The translations under genes and the position numbers were made by a program. Below are positions 38,131-47,855 of a stretch of DNA of 64,000 nucleotides, piece after piece. Position 1 is the first letter of the stretch. Each line of letters begins with the position of its first letter. Source of the stretch: an uncultured Duganella sp. Its GTDB lineage: Bacteria; Pseudomonadota; Gammaproteobacteria; Burkholderiales; Burkholderiaceae. Under the pieces are notes generated by a model. That model had not been told where the DNA came from and searched no databases. It was given only the letters and a program-made list of their open reading frames with translations. The DNA lies in contig CAMLRG010000001.1 of NCBI GenBank assembly GCA_946482335.1, positions 1-64,000 of the forward strand, in the 5' to 3' direction.

Positions 38131-41100
38131 TCGCGCAACTGATCCTGTGGTCGATCCGCAACCGCTTCCTGGTGCTGCTGGGCAGCGTGCTGCTGGCGGG
38201 CTGGGGCGCCTGGGCCCTGCAGCGCACGCCGCTCGATGCGATTCCCGACCTGTCCGACGTGCAGGTCATCATCCGCACCAGTTTTCCCGGCCAGGCGCCG
38301 CAGATCGTGGAAAACCAGGTCACCTATCCGCTCACCACGCAGATGCTGTCGGTGCCCGGGGCGCGCACGGTGCGCGGCTACTCCTTCTTTGGCGACTCGT
38401 TCGTGTACGTCCTGTTCGAGGACGGCACCGACCCCTACTGGGCGCGCTCGCGCGTGCTCGAATACCTGAACCAGGTGCAGGCGCGCCTGCCGCCGCAGGC
38501 GCGCGCCGCGCTGGGGCCGGACGCGACGGGCGTGGGCTGGGTGTTCGAATACGCCCTGGTCGACCGCAGCGGCAAGCATGACCTGGCCCAGTTGCGCGCC
38601 TTGCAGGACTGGTTCCTCAAGTACGAGCTGAAAGCGGTGCCGAACGTGGCGGAAGTGGCCAGCCTGGGCGGCATGGTCAAGCAGTACCAGGTGGTGCTCG
38701 ATCCGGCGCGGCTGCGCGCCTTCAACCTCACGCACGGCAAGGCGATCGATGCCATCCGCCGCGCCAACCAGGAAACCGGCGGTTCCGTGCTGGAGCTGGC
38801 GGAGGCGGAGTACATGGTGCGGGCCTCGGGCTACCTGCGCACGCTGGACGACTTCCGGCAGATTCCCTTGTCGGTCAACGCGGCCGGGGTGGCGGTGCGC
38901 CTGGGCGATGTGGCGACCATCCAGCTCGGGCCGGAAATGCGGCGCGGGATCGCCGAGCTCAATGGCGAAGGCGAAGTGGCCGGTGGCGTGATCGTCATGC
39001 GCTCGGGGAAGAATGCCTTGCAGACGATCGATGCGGTCAAGGCCAGGCTGGCGGCCTTGAAGGCCAGCCTGCCGCCGGGCGTGGAAGTGGTGCCGGTCTA
39101 CGACCGCTCGCACCTGATCCGCCGCGCGGTCAGCAACCTGGAAAGCAAGCTGGCCGAGGAGTTCGTCGTGGTCGCCCTGGTGTGCGCACTGTTCCTGTTC
39201 CATGTGCGCTCGGCCCTGGTGGCGATCGTCTCGCTGCCGCTGGGGGTGCTGGCCGCCTACCTGGTCATGCATTACCAGGGCGTCAATGCCAACATCATGT
39301 CGCTGGGCGGCATCGCCATCGCCATCGGCGCCATGGTGGACGCGGCGGTGGTGATGATCGAAAATGCGCACAAGCACATCGAAGCGTGGCGCCATGCCCA
39401 TCCCGGCCGCACGCTCGAAGGCGACGAGCACTGGCAGGTGATCGGCGCGGCGGCAGCCCAGGTCGGGCCGGCGCTGTTCTTCTCGCTGCTGATCATCGTG
39501 CTGTCCTTCGTGCCGGTGTTCACGCTGGAGGCGCAGGAAGGCCGCCTGTTCGCGCCGCTGGCCTACACCAAGACCTATGCGATGGCGGCGGCCGCCGCGC
39601 TGGCGGTGACCCTGATCCCGGTCCTGATGGGCTACCTGATCCGCGGCCGCATCCCGGACGAACATGCCAACCCGCTCAACCGCTGGCTGGTGGCGGCTTA
39701 CCGGCCGTTGCTCGAGCAAGTGCTGCGCTGGCCGAAGGCCACGCTGGCGCTGGCGGCGGCGGTCGCGGCGCTGTCGCTGTGGCCGCTGACCCGCCTGGGC
39801 GGGGAATTCATGCCGCCGCTGGACGAGGGCGACGTGCTGTACATGCCGTCCGCCTTGCCCGGCCTGGGCGCCGGCAAGGTACAGCAATTGCTGCAGCAGA
39901 CCGACCGCCTGATCAAGACCGTGCCGGAGGTGCAAAGCGTGTTCGGCAAGGCGGGGCGGGCGGAATCGGCGACCGACCCGGCGCCGCTGGAAATGTTCGA
40001 GACCACCATCCGCTTCAAGCCGCGCGAACAATGGCGTCCCGGCATGACGCCGGACAAGCTGGTGGCGGAGCTGGACCGGGTGGTCAAGGTGCCCGGCCTG
40101 GCCAATATCTGGGTGCCGCCGATCCGCAACCGCATCGACATGCTGGCCACCGGCATCAAGAGCCCGGTGGGCATCAAGGTGTCCGGCCCCAGCCTGCCCG
40201 AAATCGACCGCATCGCCGGCGACATCGAACGCGCGGTGCGGCCGGTGCCCGGGGTGTCGTCGGTGCTGGCGGAACGCCTGAACGGCGGCCGCTACGTCGA
40301 CGTTGCCATCGACCGCGCCGCGGCCGGCCGCCATGGCTTGAACATCGATGAGGTGCAAAGCATCATCGCCAGCGCGGTCGGGGGCGACAATGTGGGTGAA
40401 ACGGTGGAAGGCTTGCAGCGTTTCCCCATCAATGTGCGTTACCCGCGCGAGCTGCGCGATTCGCTGGAGCGCCTGCGCGACTTGCCGCTGCTGACCGAGC
40501 GCGGCGCCCAGCTGCGCCTGGCCGACGTGGCGACGGTGCGCATCAGCGACGGGCCGCCCATGCTGCGCAGCGAGAATGCGCGCCTGTCCGGCTGGGTGTA
40601 CGTGGACATCCACGGCCGCGACCTGCGTTCGGCGGTGCGGGAAATGCAGCGCAGTGTGGCTGAGCGCGTGGCACTGCCGGCCGGCTACGCGGTGTCGTGG
40701 TCGGGGCAGTTCGAGTACCTGGAGCGCGCAACGGCGCGCCTGCAACTGGTGGTGCCCGCTACGCTACTGATTATTTTCGTGCTGCTGTACCTGACCTTCC
40801 GCCGGGCCGACGAGGCGGCGCTGATCATGGCCACGCTGCCGTTCGCGCTGGCGGGCGGGGTCTGGCTGCTGTGGGCGCTGGACCACCACCTGTCGGTGGC
40901 AAGCGGTGTCGGCTTCATCGCGCTGGCTGGCGTGGCGGCGGAATTTGGTGTCATCATGCTGCTTTACCTGAAACACGCCTGGCAGGAGCGGGAAGCGGCC
41001 GGCCGCCGCGGCGAGGCCGATCTGCTGGACGCGATCCGCGAGGGGGCCGTGCTGCGCGTGCGGCCCAAGGCCATGACGGTGACCGTCATCGTGGCCGGCC

Positions 41101-41261
41101 TGATACCGATCATGGTCGGCGCGGGCACCGGCTCGGAAATCATGCAGCGTATCGCTGCGCCGATGGTAGGGGGGATGCTGTCCGCACCCTTGCTGTCGTT
41201 GTTTGTGGTACCGGCAGCCTATTTGCTGCTCAGGCGGCGCAATTTAATCAAGGAGAAATGA
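38127..41261 (+). CDS. cusA: CusA-type heavy-metal RND pump
   Basis: The 1044-residue inner-membrane pump has the RND plan of twelve helices and two large periplasmic loops. Heavy-metal-class features include [35 protein letters not shown] and [23 protein letters not shown] in helix 4. It should expel Cu(I) or Ag(I) with CusB and CusC. It is coupled to cusB by ATGA, and cusF starts one base after its stop. The assignment to Cu/Ag rather than Co/Zn/Cd rests on the class motifs and the CusF-type partners. Confidence 0.93.
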   Translation: MIAQLILWSIRNRFLVLLGSVLLAGWGAWALQRTPLDAIPDLSDVQVIIRTSFPGQAPQIVENQVTYPLTTQMLSVPGARTVRGYSFFGDSFVYVLFEDGTDPYWARSRVLEYLNQVQARLPPQARAALGPDATGVGWVFEYALVDRSGKHDLAQLRALQDWFLKYELKAVPNVAEVASLGGMVKQYQVVLDPARLRAFNLTHGKAIDAIRRANQETGGSVLELAEAEYMVRASGYLRTLDDFRQIPLSVNAAGVAVRLGDVATIQLGPEMRRGIAELNGEGEVAGGVIVMRSGKNALQTIDAVKARLAALKASLPPGVEVVPVYDRSHLIRRAVSNLESKLAEEFVVVALVCALFLFHVRSALVAIVSLPLGVLAAYLVMHYQGVNANIMSLGGIAIAIGAMVDAAVVMIENAHKHIEAWRHAHPGRTLEGDEHWQVIGAAAAQVGPALFFSLLIIVLSFVPVFTLEAQEGRLFAPLAYTKTYAMAAAAALAVTLIPVLMGYLIRGRIPDEHANPLNRWLVAAYRPLLEQVLRWPKATLALAAAVAALSLWPLTRLGGEFMPPLDEGDVLYMPSALPGLGAGKVQQLLQQTDRLIKTVPEVQSVFGKAGRAESATDPAPLEMFETTIRFKPREQWRPGMTPDKLVAELDRVVKVPGLANIWVPPIRNRIDMLATGIKSPVGIKVSGPSLPEIDRIAGDIERAVRPVPGVSSVLAERLNGGRYVDVAIDRAAAGRHGLNIDEVQSIIASAVGGDNVGETVEGLQRFPINVRYPRELRDSLERLRDLPLLTERGAQLRLADVATVRISDGPPMLRSENARLSGWVYVDIHGRDLRSAVREMQRSVAERVALPAGYAVSWSGQFEYLERATARLQLVVPATLLIIFVLLYLTFRRADEAALIMATLPFALAGGVWLLWALDHHLSVASGVGFIALAGVAAEFGVIMLLYLKHAWQEREAAGRRGEADLLDAIREGAVLRVRPKAMTVTVIVAGLIPIMVGAGTGSEIMQRIAAPMVGGMLSAPLLSLFVVPAAYLLLRRRNLIKEK

Positions 41262-41262
41262 T

Positions 41263-41601
41263 ATGAAAGCATTCATCACAACCGTGCAGGCGGGCCTGCT
41301 GGCGGCGGCCTGCCTGGCCGCCGCCCCGGCGTTCGCCGACCAGCACGACCATGGCCAGCACACTGCCAGCGCGGCGGCCGATACCGCCGACGGCGAGATC
41401 CGCAAGGTCGACAAGGGGGCGGGCAAGCTGACCATCAAGCACGGCGAGCTGAAAAACCTGGGCATGGGCGCCATGACGATGGTGTTCCGCGTCAAGGATC
41501 CGGCCATGCTGGATAAGGTGAAGGCGGGCGACAAGGTGCGCTTCACGGTGGAGAACGCGGGCGGCGCGATGACGGTCACCGCCATCGACGCCGCAAAGTG
41601 A
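41263..41601 (+). CDS. cusF: CusF-like periplasmic copper-binding protein
   Basis: The 112-residue protein has a signal peptide (about 25 residues, ending AFAD), a His-rich HDHGQH, and one CusF fold with KHGELKNLGMGAMTMVF. By spacing, His60, Met71 and Met73 match the Cu(I) ligands of CusF, while Met68 stands where E. coli CusF has its capping Trp. It should ferry Cu(I)/Ag(I) to the pump. AAGGAGA lies before the ATG, across the cusA stop. Confidence 0.9.
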   Translation: MKAFITTVQAGLLAAACLAAAPAFADQHDHGQHTASAAADTADGEIRKVDKGAGKLTIKHGELKNLGMGAMTMVFRVKDPAMLDKVKAGDKVRFTVENAGGAMTVTAIDAAK

Positions 41602-41646
41602 GCGCGTAACGAGCATAAACGGCATAAAGCATGCTAGACTGAAAAA

Positions 41647-42066
41647 ATGAAACGGTTCGTCAAGACATGGATGCTGTGGTTGCTGATGCTGGCCTTGCCC
41701 CTGCAAGCGCTGGCCAGCGTCGTGCAGCTTCCGTGCGAGACGTCCGGCCATCAGCGCCAGCCGGGCGGCTATGCTGCCAAGGCTGGCCACAAGTCTTACG
41801 TGCGCCAGGCACCGCGCCTGAAGCATGATGCGAAGCTGGCGGCGAAGGCGTCCGCCAGGGCCGCCGCCAAAGCCATGCCGGAATCGGGCCATGCCGCGTG
41901 CGGTCCTTGCGCCGCCTGCTGCGGCGCGTCGGCCGCCGTACCCAACCTGCAGGCGGTTCCCGCGCTGTGGGAAATCACCGACCTGCACTTTGCCTCGCTG
42001 CCGGCTTCCCATGCCGGCTACATCCCGGACGGGCTGGAACGCCCCCCGCGCCATCACGCTTCCTGA
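41647..42066 (+). CDS. Exported Cys/His protein, DUF2946/CzcI-like
   Basis: The 139-residue product has a signal peptide (KTWMLWLLMLALPLQALASV), a basic middle and a metal-binding-like motif CGPCAACCG, and ends in YIPDGLERPPRHH, an ending common to small proteins of copper and czc loci. A -10-like TAGACT (41635-41640) is six bases before the ATG, so it could also be made from its own leaderless transcript. The role is unknown; metal sensing or binding in the periplasm is likely. Confidence 0.72.
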   Translation: MKRFVKTWMLWLLMLALPLQALASVVQLPCETSGHQRQPGGYAAKAGHKSYVRQAPRLKHDAKLAAKASARAAAKAMPESGHAACGPCAACCGASAAVPNLQAVPALWEITDLHFASLPASHAGYIPDGLERPPRHHAS

Positions 42067-42087
42067 CACTTAGTTTTCCAGAAGAGG

Positions 42088-42107
42088 TGCCGCGCCCCCG
42101 CGCGGCA
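42088..42107 (+). repeat. Hairpin in the leader of the second TonB receptor gene
   Basis: TGCCGCGC (42088-42095) pairs perfectly with GCGCGGCA (42100-42107) around a CCCC loop. It has no T-tract. It lies 70 bases before the receptor ATG and could shape the mRNA leader. I found no cobalamin-riboswitch-like sequence around it. Confidence 0.4.
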
Positions 42108-42177
42108 ATGGATACGCCCGCACGGCATCAACGCATAGCAAAGCGTCGTGCGGCAAGTGAAGCGAAAGGATGTCCCG

Positions 42178-44865
42178 ATGTTGAAACAGAAATCCGTGGC
42201 CGCTGCGCTCCAGGCAGCGCTCGCCGCCGGCGTCTGCCTGAACGCCACCGCACAGGAAATGGAGCAGGTGGTGATCACCGGCAGCCACCTGAACCTGAAC
42301 CGCTCGATGATGACCGGCATTGGCGCGGTCACCGTCATCGACAAGGATGCCATCGAGCGCTCCGGCGCCACATCCGTCGAAACCCTGTTGCAGCGCATGT
42401 CGGCGTCGGCCGGCTTTGCCGGCAACCAGACCAATGCCTACTGGGGCGAAAACGGTTACGGCACGACCCAGGTGAACCTGCGCGGCCTGGGCGCCAACCG
42501 CACCCTGGTGCTGATCAACGGCCGCCGTGTCGTCAGCGGCGGCACCGGCGCCAACAGCTCGGTGGACTTGAATACCATCCCGGTGGCGATGGTGCAGCGG
42601 ATCGAAGTGCTGAAGGATGGCGCCTCGGCGATTTACGGCGCCGATGCCGTGGCCGGCGTTGTCAACCTGATCACCCGCAAAGGCTTCGACGGCCTCGAGC
42701 TGTCGGCGCGCTACGGCCAGACCAGCAAGGGCGATGCGCGCGAAAAATCGGCCAATATGGCCTGGGGCATCAGCGGTGAGCGCGGCAGCCTGATGGCCGC
42801 CATCGATTACGCCGAAAGCGGCGAAGTGAACATGGCCGACCGCGCACCTTGCGGCCTGGGCGAATCGGACGGCACGCTGGTGTGCGTGGGCAGCTCCTCC
42901 ACCATTGGCGGCCGCGCCGTGCTGGCCGATGGCACGCGCGTCAACTTCAACCAGACGCCGGGCGGCAACGGCAATTTCTACGAGCGCTACAGCGCCGCCA
43001 AGCACAATTACAACAGCAACCCGGCGCTGAACGCGGTGAACCCGGTCAAGCGCCTCAGCTTCAGCACCTTCGGCGGCTTGAACCTCGATGGCGGCAAGCG
43101 CGTGTTCGCCGAGCTGATGGCCACCAACCGCCGCTCGCGCCAGCTGGCCACGCCGGGGGCGCTGGGCGTCTACCGGCCGATCAACATCGCCGCCAGCCAT
43201 CCCACCAACCCGACCGGGCAAAACCTGCTGCTGCAGCGGCGCCGCCTGGCCGAAGCGGGTGTGCGCCACTTCCTGCAGGAAGTCGACACCTCGCGCGTGG
43301 TGGTCGGCATGGACGGCAAGCTGGGCGAGCGCTGGGACTGGACGGTGGCCGCCAACTACGGCCGCAATACGGGCGTCAGCACCACCACCAACGTGGCCAA
43401 CCTGGACCGCGTGGAGCAGACCCTGAACCGCGCCGCCTGCGGCACAGCGCCCGATGCCGCCATCCCTTGCGCCGATTACCTTGGCTATGGCGACGTCACG
43501 CCGCAAGTGCTGCGCTACATCATGTCCGATTTGCATGACAATGGCGGCAACGAGCAAAAGAGCCTGACGGCCAACCTGCGCGGCCGCCTGTTCGCCTTGC
43601 CGGCCGGCGAAGTCGGTTTTGCGGCCGGCGTCGAACTGCGGCGCGACCGCGGCTGGCTTGAGCCGGACCAGCTGACCGTGCTGGGCATCGCCAACACCAA
43701 CCAGCAAAGCCCGATCGCCGGCGATTACGACGCCAAGGAAGTGTTCGCGGAAGCGTCGGTGCCGCTGTTGGACAAGCATTGGCTGGCCGATTCGCTCAGC
43801 CTGAACACGGCGTTGCGCTATTCCAGGTACAAGCTGTTCGGCTCCAACACCAGCTACAAGGCGGGCGTGGACTGGCAGCTGCGGCCGGCGCTCAAGCTGC
43901 GCGCGAATTATTCGACCGCCTTCCGCATCCCGAGCATCCCGGAACTGTATGGCGGCACGGCGGAAGGCAACCTGACCACCACCGACCCGTGCAGCGGGTG
44001 GAGCGCCTTGCCGGCATCGTCGGTGATCGCGCAGAATTGCCGGGCCGACGGCGTCCCGGCCGGCTATAAGCAGCTTGGCAATACCGTGCTGACCACTTCC
44101 GGCGGCAACATCAACCTCAAGCCCGAGGATGCGCGCACCTTCACCGCCGGCATGGCGTGGACGCCGGCCTTTGCGCGCGAGCTGGTGCTGACGCTGGATT
44201 ATTTCCGCTTCAAGATCAGCAACGCCATCGCGCGTGTCGATGGATCGACCAAACTGCGCGCCTGCTATGAGTCGCCCGGCCGCAGCCACCTGTTCTGCGC
44301 CCCCGAGCATTTCACGCGCAACCGCCTGACCGGCGAGGTCGACTTCCTGTCGGCGCAGCCGGCCAATGCGGCGCACGAGAATATTTCGGGCGTGGACCTG
44401 GGCGGCCTGTATACTTTCGGGCTGGCCGGCTGGCGCGCCACCCTGAACGCCGAAGCGTCTTATCTGAAAAACTACGACGTGACGCCGTTCGAAGGGGGCG
44501 AAACGCTGGCTTATGCCGGCAAGGTCACGGGCGGCCGCGGCAGCTTTACCAAATGGCGCTCGTTCGACACGCTGACCCTGGCACGCGGCGAATGGTCCGC
44601 TGCCTACAGCCTGCAGTACATCGGCAAGGCGCGCGACATCAATGCGGATCCCGGCGATATCGGCGACCACGCACCGAGCGTCACTTACCACAACCTGCAG
44701 CTGAAGCGCAGCTTCGGCAAGGCATGGTCGCTGGCCCTGGGGGTGGACAACGTGTGGGACAAGAAGGCGCCGTTCATCCAGAGCTGGACGGATGCCAATA
44801 CCGACACCATGACGTATGACTTGCTGGGCCGCCGCTGGTACCTGAAGTTGAACCACCGGATGTAA
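42178..44865 (+). CDS. TonB-dependent receptor linked to the copper locus
   Basis: The 895-residue receptor has an export signal (about 25 residues to NATAQE), a TonB-box-like MEQVVITGSH, and a plug with VNLRGLGANRTLVLINGRR and IEVLKDGASAIYGADAVAGVVN. The C-terminal barrel ends in RRWYLKLNHRM. It should import a metal chelate or other large ligand. AAAGGA lies seven bases before the ATG at 42178; an upstream GTG would add ten residues. It is followed by two PepSY membrane proteins, the usual partners of receptors for iron or copper chelates. Confidence 0.9.
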   Translation: MLKQKSVAAALQAALAAGVCLNATAQEMEQVVITGSHLNLNRSMMTGIGAVTVIDKDAIERSGATSVETLLQRMSASAGFAGNQTNAYWGENGYGTTQVNLRGLGANRTLVLINGRRVVSGGTGANSSVDLNTIPVAMVQRIEVLKDGASAIYGADAVAGVVNLITRKGFDGLELSARYGQTSKGDAREKSANMAWGISGERGSLMAAIDYAESGEVNMADRAPCGLGESDGTLVCVGSSSTIGGRAVLADGTRVNFNQTPGGNGNFYERYSAAKHNYNSNPALNAVNPVKRLSFSTFGGLNLDGGKRVFAELMATNRRSRQLATPGALGVYRPINIAASHPTNPTGQNLLLQRRRLAEAGVRHFLQEVDTSRVVVGMDGKLGERWDWTVAANYGRNTGVSTTTNVANLDRVEQTLNRAACGTAPDAAIPCADYLGYGDVTPQVLRYIMSDLHDNGGNEQKSLTANLRGRLFALPAGEVGFAAGVELRRDRGWLEPDQLTVLGIANTNQQSPIAGDYDAKEVFAEASVPLLDKHWLADSLSLNTALRYSRYKLFGSNTSYKAGVDWQLRPALKLRANYSTAFRIPSIPELYGGTAEGNLTTTDPCSGWSALPASSVIAQNCRADGVPAGYKQLGNTVLTTSGGNINLKPEDARTFTAGMAWTPAFARELVLTLDYFRFKISNAIARVDGSTKLRACYESPGRSHLFCAPEHFTRNRLTGEVDFLSAQPANAAHENISGVDLGGLYTFGLAGWRATLNAEASYLKNYDVTPFEGGETLAYAGKVTGGRGSFTKWRSFDTLTLARGEWSAAYSLQYIGKARDINADPGDIGDHAPSVTYHNLQLKRSFGKAWSLALGVDNVWDKKAPFIQSWTDANTDTMTYDLLGRRWYLKLNHRM

Positions 44866-44869
44866 CCGG

Positions 44870-44897
44870 TTGCCGGCCCGGCGAACCGGGCCGGCAA
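44870..44897 (+). repeat. Perfect 12-bp hairpin between receptor and PepSY genes
   Basis: TTGCCGGCCCGG (44870-44881) and CCGGGCCGGCAA (44886-44897) pair without a mismatch around CGAA. No T-tract follows, so it is more likely a processing or stability element, or a partial attenuator, than a true terminator. The PepSY gene starts 18 bases later. Confidence 0.65.
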
Positions 44898-44914
44898 GCA
44901 CGAATGAGGAATTT

Positions 44915-45607
44915 ATGAAACAAGCATTCTGGTCACGGCGGCTGCACAAGTGGCTCGGCCTGCTGGTTGGCATCCAGGCATTGCTGTGGATGGCAAGCGG
45001 CGTGTACATGACCGCCATTTCGATCGACATCATCCACGGCGACCACCTGTCGCATGTCGAACGCCCCGCGGTGTCGCCCAAGGCGGTGGCGGTGCAACCG
45101 TCGCAGCTGGCGCAGCAGTTTCCGGGCATGACGGGCTTCCGCCTCAAGCATTTACAGGGGAGGGAAGTGTATGAAGTGAAGCATGACGGTGGCCTGGCCC
45201 TGGTCGATGCGGCAAGCGGCAAGCGGCTCGATCCGCTGGACGAGGCGCAAGCGCGCAAACTGGCGCAAGAGGCATACATGGGCGAGGGCAGCATGGGCGA
45301 GGTGCGCCTGCTGCAGCAATTGCCGCAGGAAGTGGCGACGCGCAAGGCGCCGTTGTGGCGGGTGGACTTCGACGACGAGTCGGGCACCTCGCTGTACGTG
45401 TCGCCGGCCAGTGGTGAAGTGGTGGCGCAGCGCCACACGCTGTGGCGGGTGTTCGACTTCCTGTGGATGCTGCACATCATGGACTACGACAAGCGCAGCG
45501 ATGTCAACAACACGCTGCTGCGCAGCGCGTCCGTCGCCGGCACGCTGTTCGCCATGAGCGGGCTCTGGCTGCTGTGGTTCACCGTGCGCAGGAGGGCTGC
45601 CAAATGA
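44915..45607 (+). CDS. PepSY-domain inner-membrane protein
   Basis: The 230-residue protein has an N-terminal membrane helix (RLHKWLGLLVGIQALLWMASG), a periplasmic PepSY-like part with a duplicated motif (GREVYEVKHDGGLALVDAASGK and PLWRVDFDDESGTSLYVSPASG), and a C-terminal helix after MLHIMDYD. Such proteins accompany TonB receptors and have been linked to reduction of imported metal chelates. GAGGAA precedes the ATG. The stop overlaps the next gene as ATGA. Confidence 0.87.
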   Translation: MKQAFWSRRLHKWLGLLVGIQALLWMASGVYMTAISIDIIHGDHLSHVERPAVSPKAVAVQPSQLAQQFPGMTGFRLKHLQGREVYEVKHDGGLALVDAASGKRLDPLDEAQARKLAQEAYMGEGSMGEVRLLQQLPQEVATRKAPLWRVDFDDESGTSLYVSPASGEVVAQRHTLWRVFDFLWMLHIMDYDKRSDVNNTLLRSASVAGTLFAMSGLWLLWFTVRRRAAK

Positions 45608-47316
45608 CGCCTTTGCTGCGAAAACTGCATAAATGGGTGGGCTTGCTGGTTGGCGTGCAGTTCCTGCTCTGGCTGGCCAGCGGCATGGTCATGAGCCTGT
45701 TCGACCACCATGTCGTCGCCGGCCAGGCGCATCGCGCACCGGCACGGATGGCGCAGGACTGGCCGGCCAGCGGCCTGCTGGCGCCGGCCGAGGTGGTGGC
45801 CGCCGCAGGCAAGCCGGTGGAATCGCTCGACAGCCACTGGTTGCTGCAAGTGCCGGCCTACCGCCTGAAAAACAGCGAGGGCAGCTGGCTGGTGGACGCG
45901 CGCAGCGGCACGCCCTTGGCGGTCACGGCGCAACATGCGCTGGAACTGGCGCGTGCCGACTACCAGGGCGAAGGCAAGGCCGGCCGGCCGCAATGGCTGC
46001 CCGAACCGAGCCTGGAAATCCGCAAGCACCAGGGCCCGAGCTGGCGCGTGGACTTCGACGACGGCGACGGCACCACGGTCTACGTTTCGGCGGTGGACGG
46101 ACGGATCCTGGAACGCCGCAATACCGTGTGGCGGCTGTTCGACATCGCCTGGATGCTGCACATCATGGATTACAGCGGGCGCGAGGACTTCAACAATTCC
46201 CTGCTGGTGATGTGCGCACTGGGCGGCCTGTGGATGGCCCTGAGCGGCATCTGGCTGCTGTGCACCAGCGTGCGCCTGCACGAATTCGTACCGGGACGGC
46301 TGCTGCCGGCACGCCAGGTGACGGTGCTCGACGAGGGCGGCAAGCGGATCGGCACTGTCAGGGCACGCCATGGCGATACGGTGTTCGAAGCCCTGGCGCG
46401 CTCAGGCATCCAGCTGCCGTCCAATTGCGGCGGCGGGCAAAGCTGCGGCCTGTGCGAAGTGCGCGCCTGCCATCTTGCGCCGCCCGCTTCGTCATCGGAT
46501 AGCGACCATATTCCCGAGCAGCGTTTGCGGCGCGGCCACCGGCTGGCCTGCGGCATGGCAGTGGCGGCGGACATGGAAATCGCCGTCAGCCATGGAGCGG
46601 CGCTGATGGCCAGCCGCGGCGCGCTGGTCGAGAGTGTGAGCGAAGTCACGCCGAGCTTGCGCGAAGTGGTGCTGCGTCCGGACCAGAAGGCCGGTCCCGA
46701 TTTCCGCCCCGGCAGTTTCGTCCAGCTCCACATCCCGGCGCGCACGCGGCTGTTCGGGTCGCGCCAGGCGCTGCGCCGTTCCTATTCGCTGTCGCTGCCG
46801 GTGCCGCAAGCCGGCGGCTGCATCACGCTGCTGGTGCGTCATATCGCCGGCGGCGCAGGCTCGTCCTATGTGCATGCGCTCGAGCCGGGCGACCGCGTGA
46901 CCTTCAGCGGGCCGTTCGGCGAGTTCGCCTTGCGCAAGGGGCGCAACGAAAAAGTATTCATTGGCGGCGGTGCCGGCATGGCACCGCTACGCGCGATGAT
47001 CCGTGCGCAGCTGGAGTCGGGCGGCGTGGAGCCGGTGCATTTCTGGTATGGCGCCCGTAGCGAAGGGGAGATCCCTTACCGTGACGAGTTCGACGGGCTT
47101 GCGGCGCGTTATGCGCACTTCCGTTGGCACGTCGTGCTGTCTGACGGTGGGCGGATGGTGCATGACGCGGTGCGCGAGGAGCTGTTCGGCACCGGTACCG
47201 ACCCCAACGCTTGCGACTTTTACGTCTGCGGGCCGCCGGCGATGCTGCACGCTACGCGCGAGATGCTGAAGGAGCAGGGCGCGCGGCGCGTCGCCTTCGA
47301 CGACTTCAAGATCTGA
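45604..47316 (+). CDS. PepSY membrane protein fused to an NqrF-like ferredoxin reductase
   Basis: The 570-residue protein repeats the PepSY membrane module of its neighbour (about 1-225, with PSWRVDFDDGDGTTVYVS and MLHIMDYSG). It adds a 2Fe-2S domain with cysteines 275, 281, 284 and 316 in the C-x5-C-x2-C spacing of NqrF. An FAD/NAD(P)H reductase part follows with RRSYSLSLP, FIGGGAGMAPLRAM and FYVCGPPAML. It should pass electrons from NAD(P)H through flavin and iron-sulfur to the membrane, perhaps to reduce Fe(III) or Cu(II) chelates. It is coupled to the preceding gene by ATGA; the frame to 45442 is rejected. Confidence 0.88.
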   Translation: MTPLLRKLHKWVGLLVGVQFLLWLASGMVMSLFDHHVVAGQAHRAPARMAQDWPASGLLAPAEVVAAAGKPVESLDSHWLLQVPAYRLKNSEGSWLVDARSGTPLAVTAQHALELARADYQGEGKAGRPQWLPEPSLEIRKHQGPSWRVDFDDGDGTTVYVSAVDGRILERRNTVWRLFDIAWMLHIMDYSGREDFNNSLLVMCALGGLWMALSGIWLLCTSVRLHEFVPGRLLPARQVTVLDEGGKRIGTVRARHGDTVFEALARSGIQLPSNCGGGQSCGLCEVRACHLAPPASSSDSDHIPEQRLRRGHRLACGMAVAADMEIAVSHGAALMASRGALVESVSEVTPSLREVVLRPDQKAGPDFRPGSFVQLHIPARTRLFGSRQALRRSYSLSLPVPQAGGCITLLVRHIAGGAGSSYVHALEPGDRVTFSGPFGEFALRKGRNEKVFIGGGAGMAPLRAMIRAQLESGGVEPVHFWYGARSEGEIPYRDEFDGLAARYAHFRWHVVLSDGGRMVHDAVREELFGTGTDPNACDFYVCGPPAMLHATREMLKEQGARRVAFDDFKI

Positions 47317-47321
47317 GTTTT

Positions 47322-47837
47322 TCAGGTGCGGGCGAATTCGATGCGCTGCTTGCGCGGGTTCGGCCGCACGATATGCTCCAGCGGCAGCACCGTCGACTGC
47401 TTGATCTTTTTCAACGCGATATTCGATTTGACGTTCACCACGCCGGGTAGCAGCAGGATTTCCTTCATCATCAGGTCGGCGAACGATCCGAGGTCGTGCG
47501 AGACGACCCGCGCCACGTAGTCCGCTTCGCCCGTCACCGAAAAGCATTCCATCACTTCCGGCACGTCGCGGATGGCGCGTTCGAAGGCGTCGCCGCGCTT
47601 TTCGCCGTGGCGGTCCAGGGTGATGTGCACGAAGGCCATCACGTCCAGCCCGACCGTGGCCGGCTCCAGCACGGCCGCGTAATGGTCGATGATGCCGGCC
47701 TCCCGCAGGCGTGCCACGCGCCGCCCCACCTGGGACACCGACAGGTGCAGGATGTCCGCCAGCGCGGCATTGGTGGCCTCGCCGTTGCGTTGCAGCTCGT
47801 TCAGCAGGGCCAGGTCGTGGCGGTCGACGGTAATCAT
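47322..47837 (-). CDS. Lrp/AsnC-family transcriptional regulator
   Basis: The 171-residue protein has an N-terminal helix-turn-helix (NAALADILHLSVSQVGRRVARLREAG) and the RAM ligand-binding fold (VMAFVHITLDRHG, VMECFSVTGEADYVARVV, LLLPGVVNVKSNIAL). AAGGG precedes the start; the ATG at 47837 or the adjacent one at 47840 may be used, and the frame to 47912 is rejected. It is divergent from HPPD, a common pairing, and likely responds to an aromatic amino acid. Confidence 0.92.
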   Translation of the reverse strand: MITVDRHDLALLNELQRNGEATNAALADILHLSVSQVGRRVARLREAGIIDHYAAVLEPATVGLDVMAFVHITLDRHGEKRGDAFERAIRDVPEVMECFSVTGEADYVARVVSHDLGSFADLMMKEILLLPGVVNVKSNIALKKIKQSTVLPLEHIVRPNPRKQRIEFART

Positions 47838-47855
47838 CATGAATCCCTTGTTTAG

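Noticed and set aside
36843..40745. 1300-codon open frame on the minus strand opposite cusB/cusA
   Set aside because: It is a codon-bias shadow: the sense strand encodes recognisable adaptor and pump, and the antisense product has no domain.
42067..42177. Possible cobalamin riboswitch before the TonB receptor
   Set aside because: The leader is only about 110 bases and has just simple hairpins; I could not find a conserved B12-box-like element.
42070..45480. 1136-codon open frame on the minus strand opposite the second TonB receptor
   Set aside because: It is antisense to a receptor with clear plug and barrel motifs. Its translation is His/Gln/Arg-rich low complexity, the usual shadow of high-GC coding sequence.
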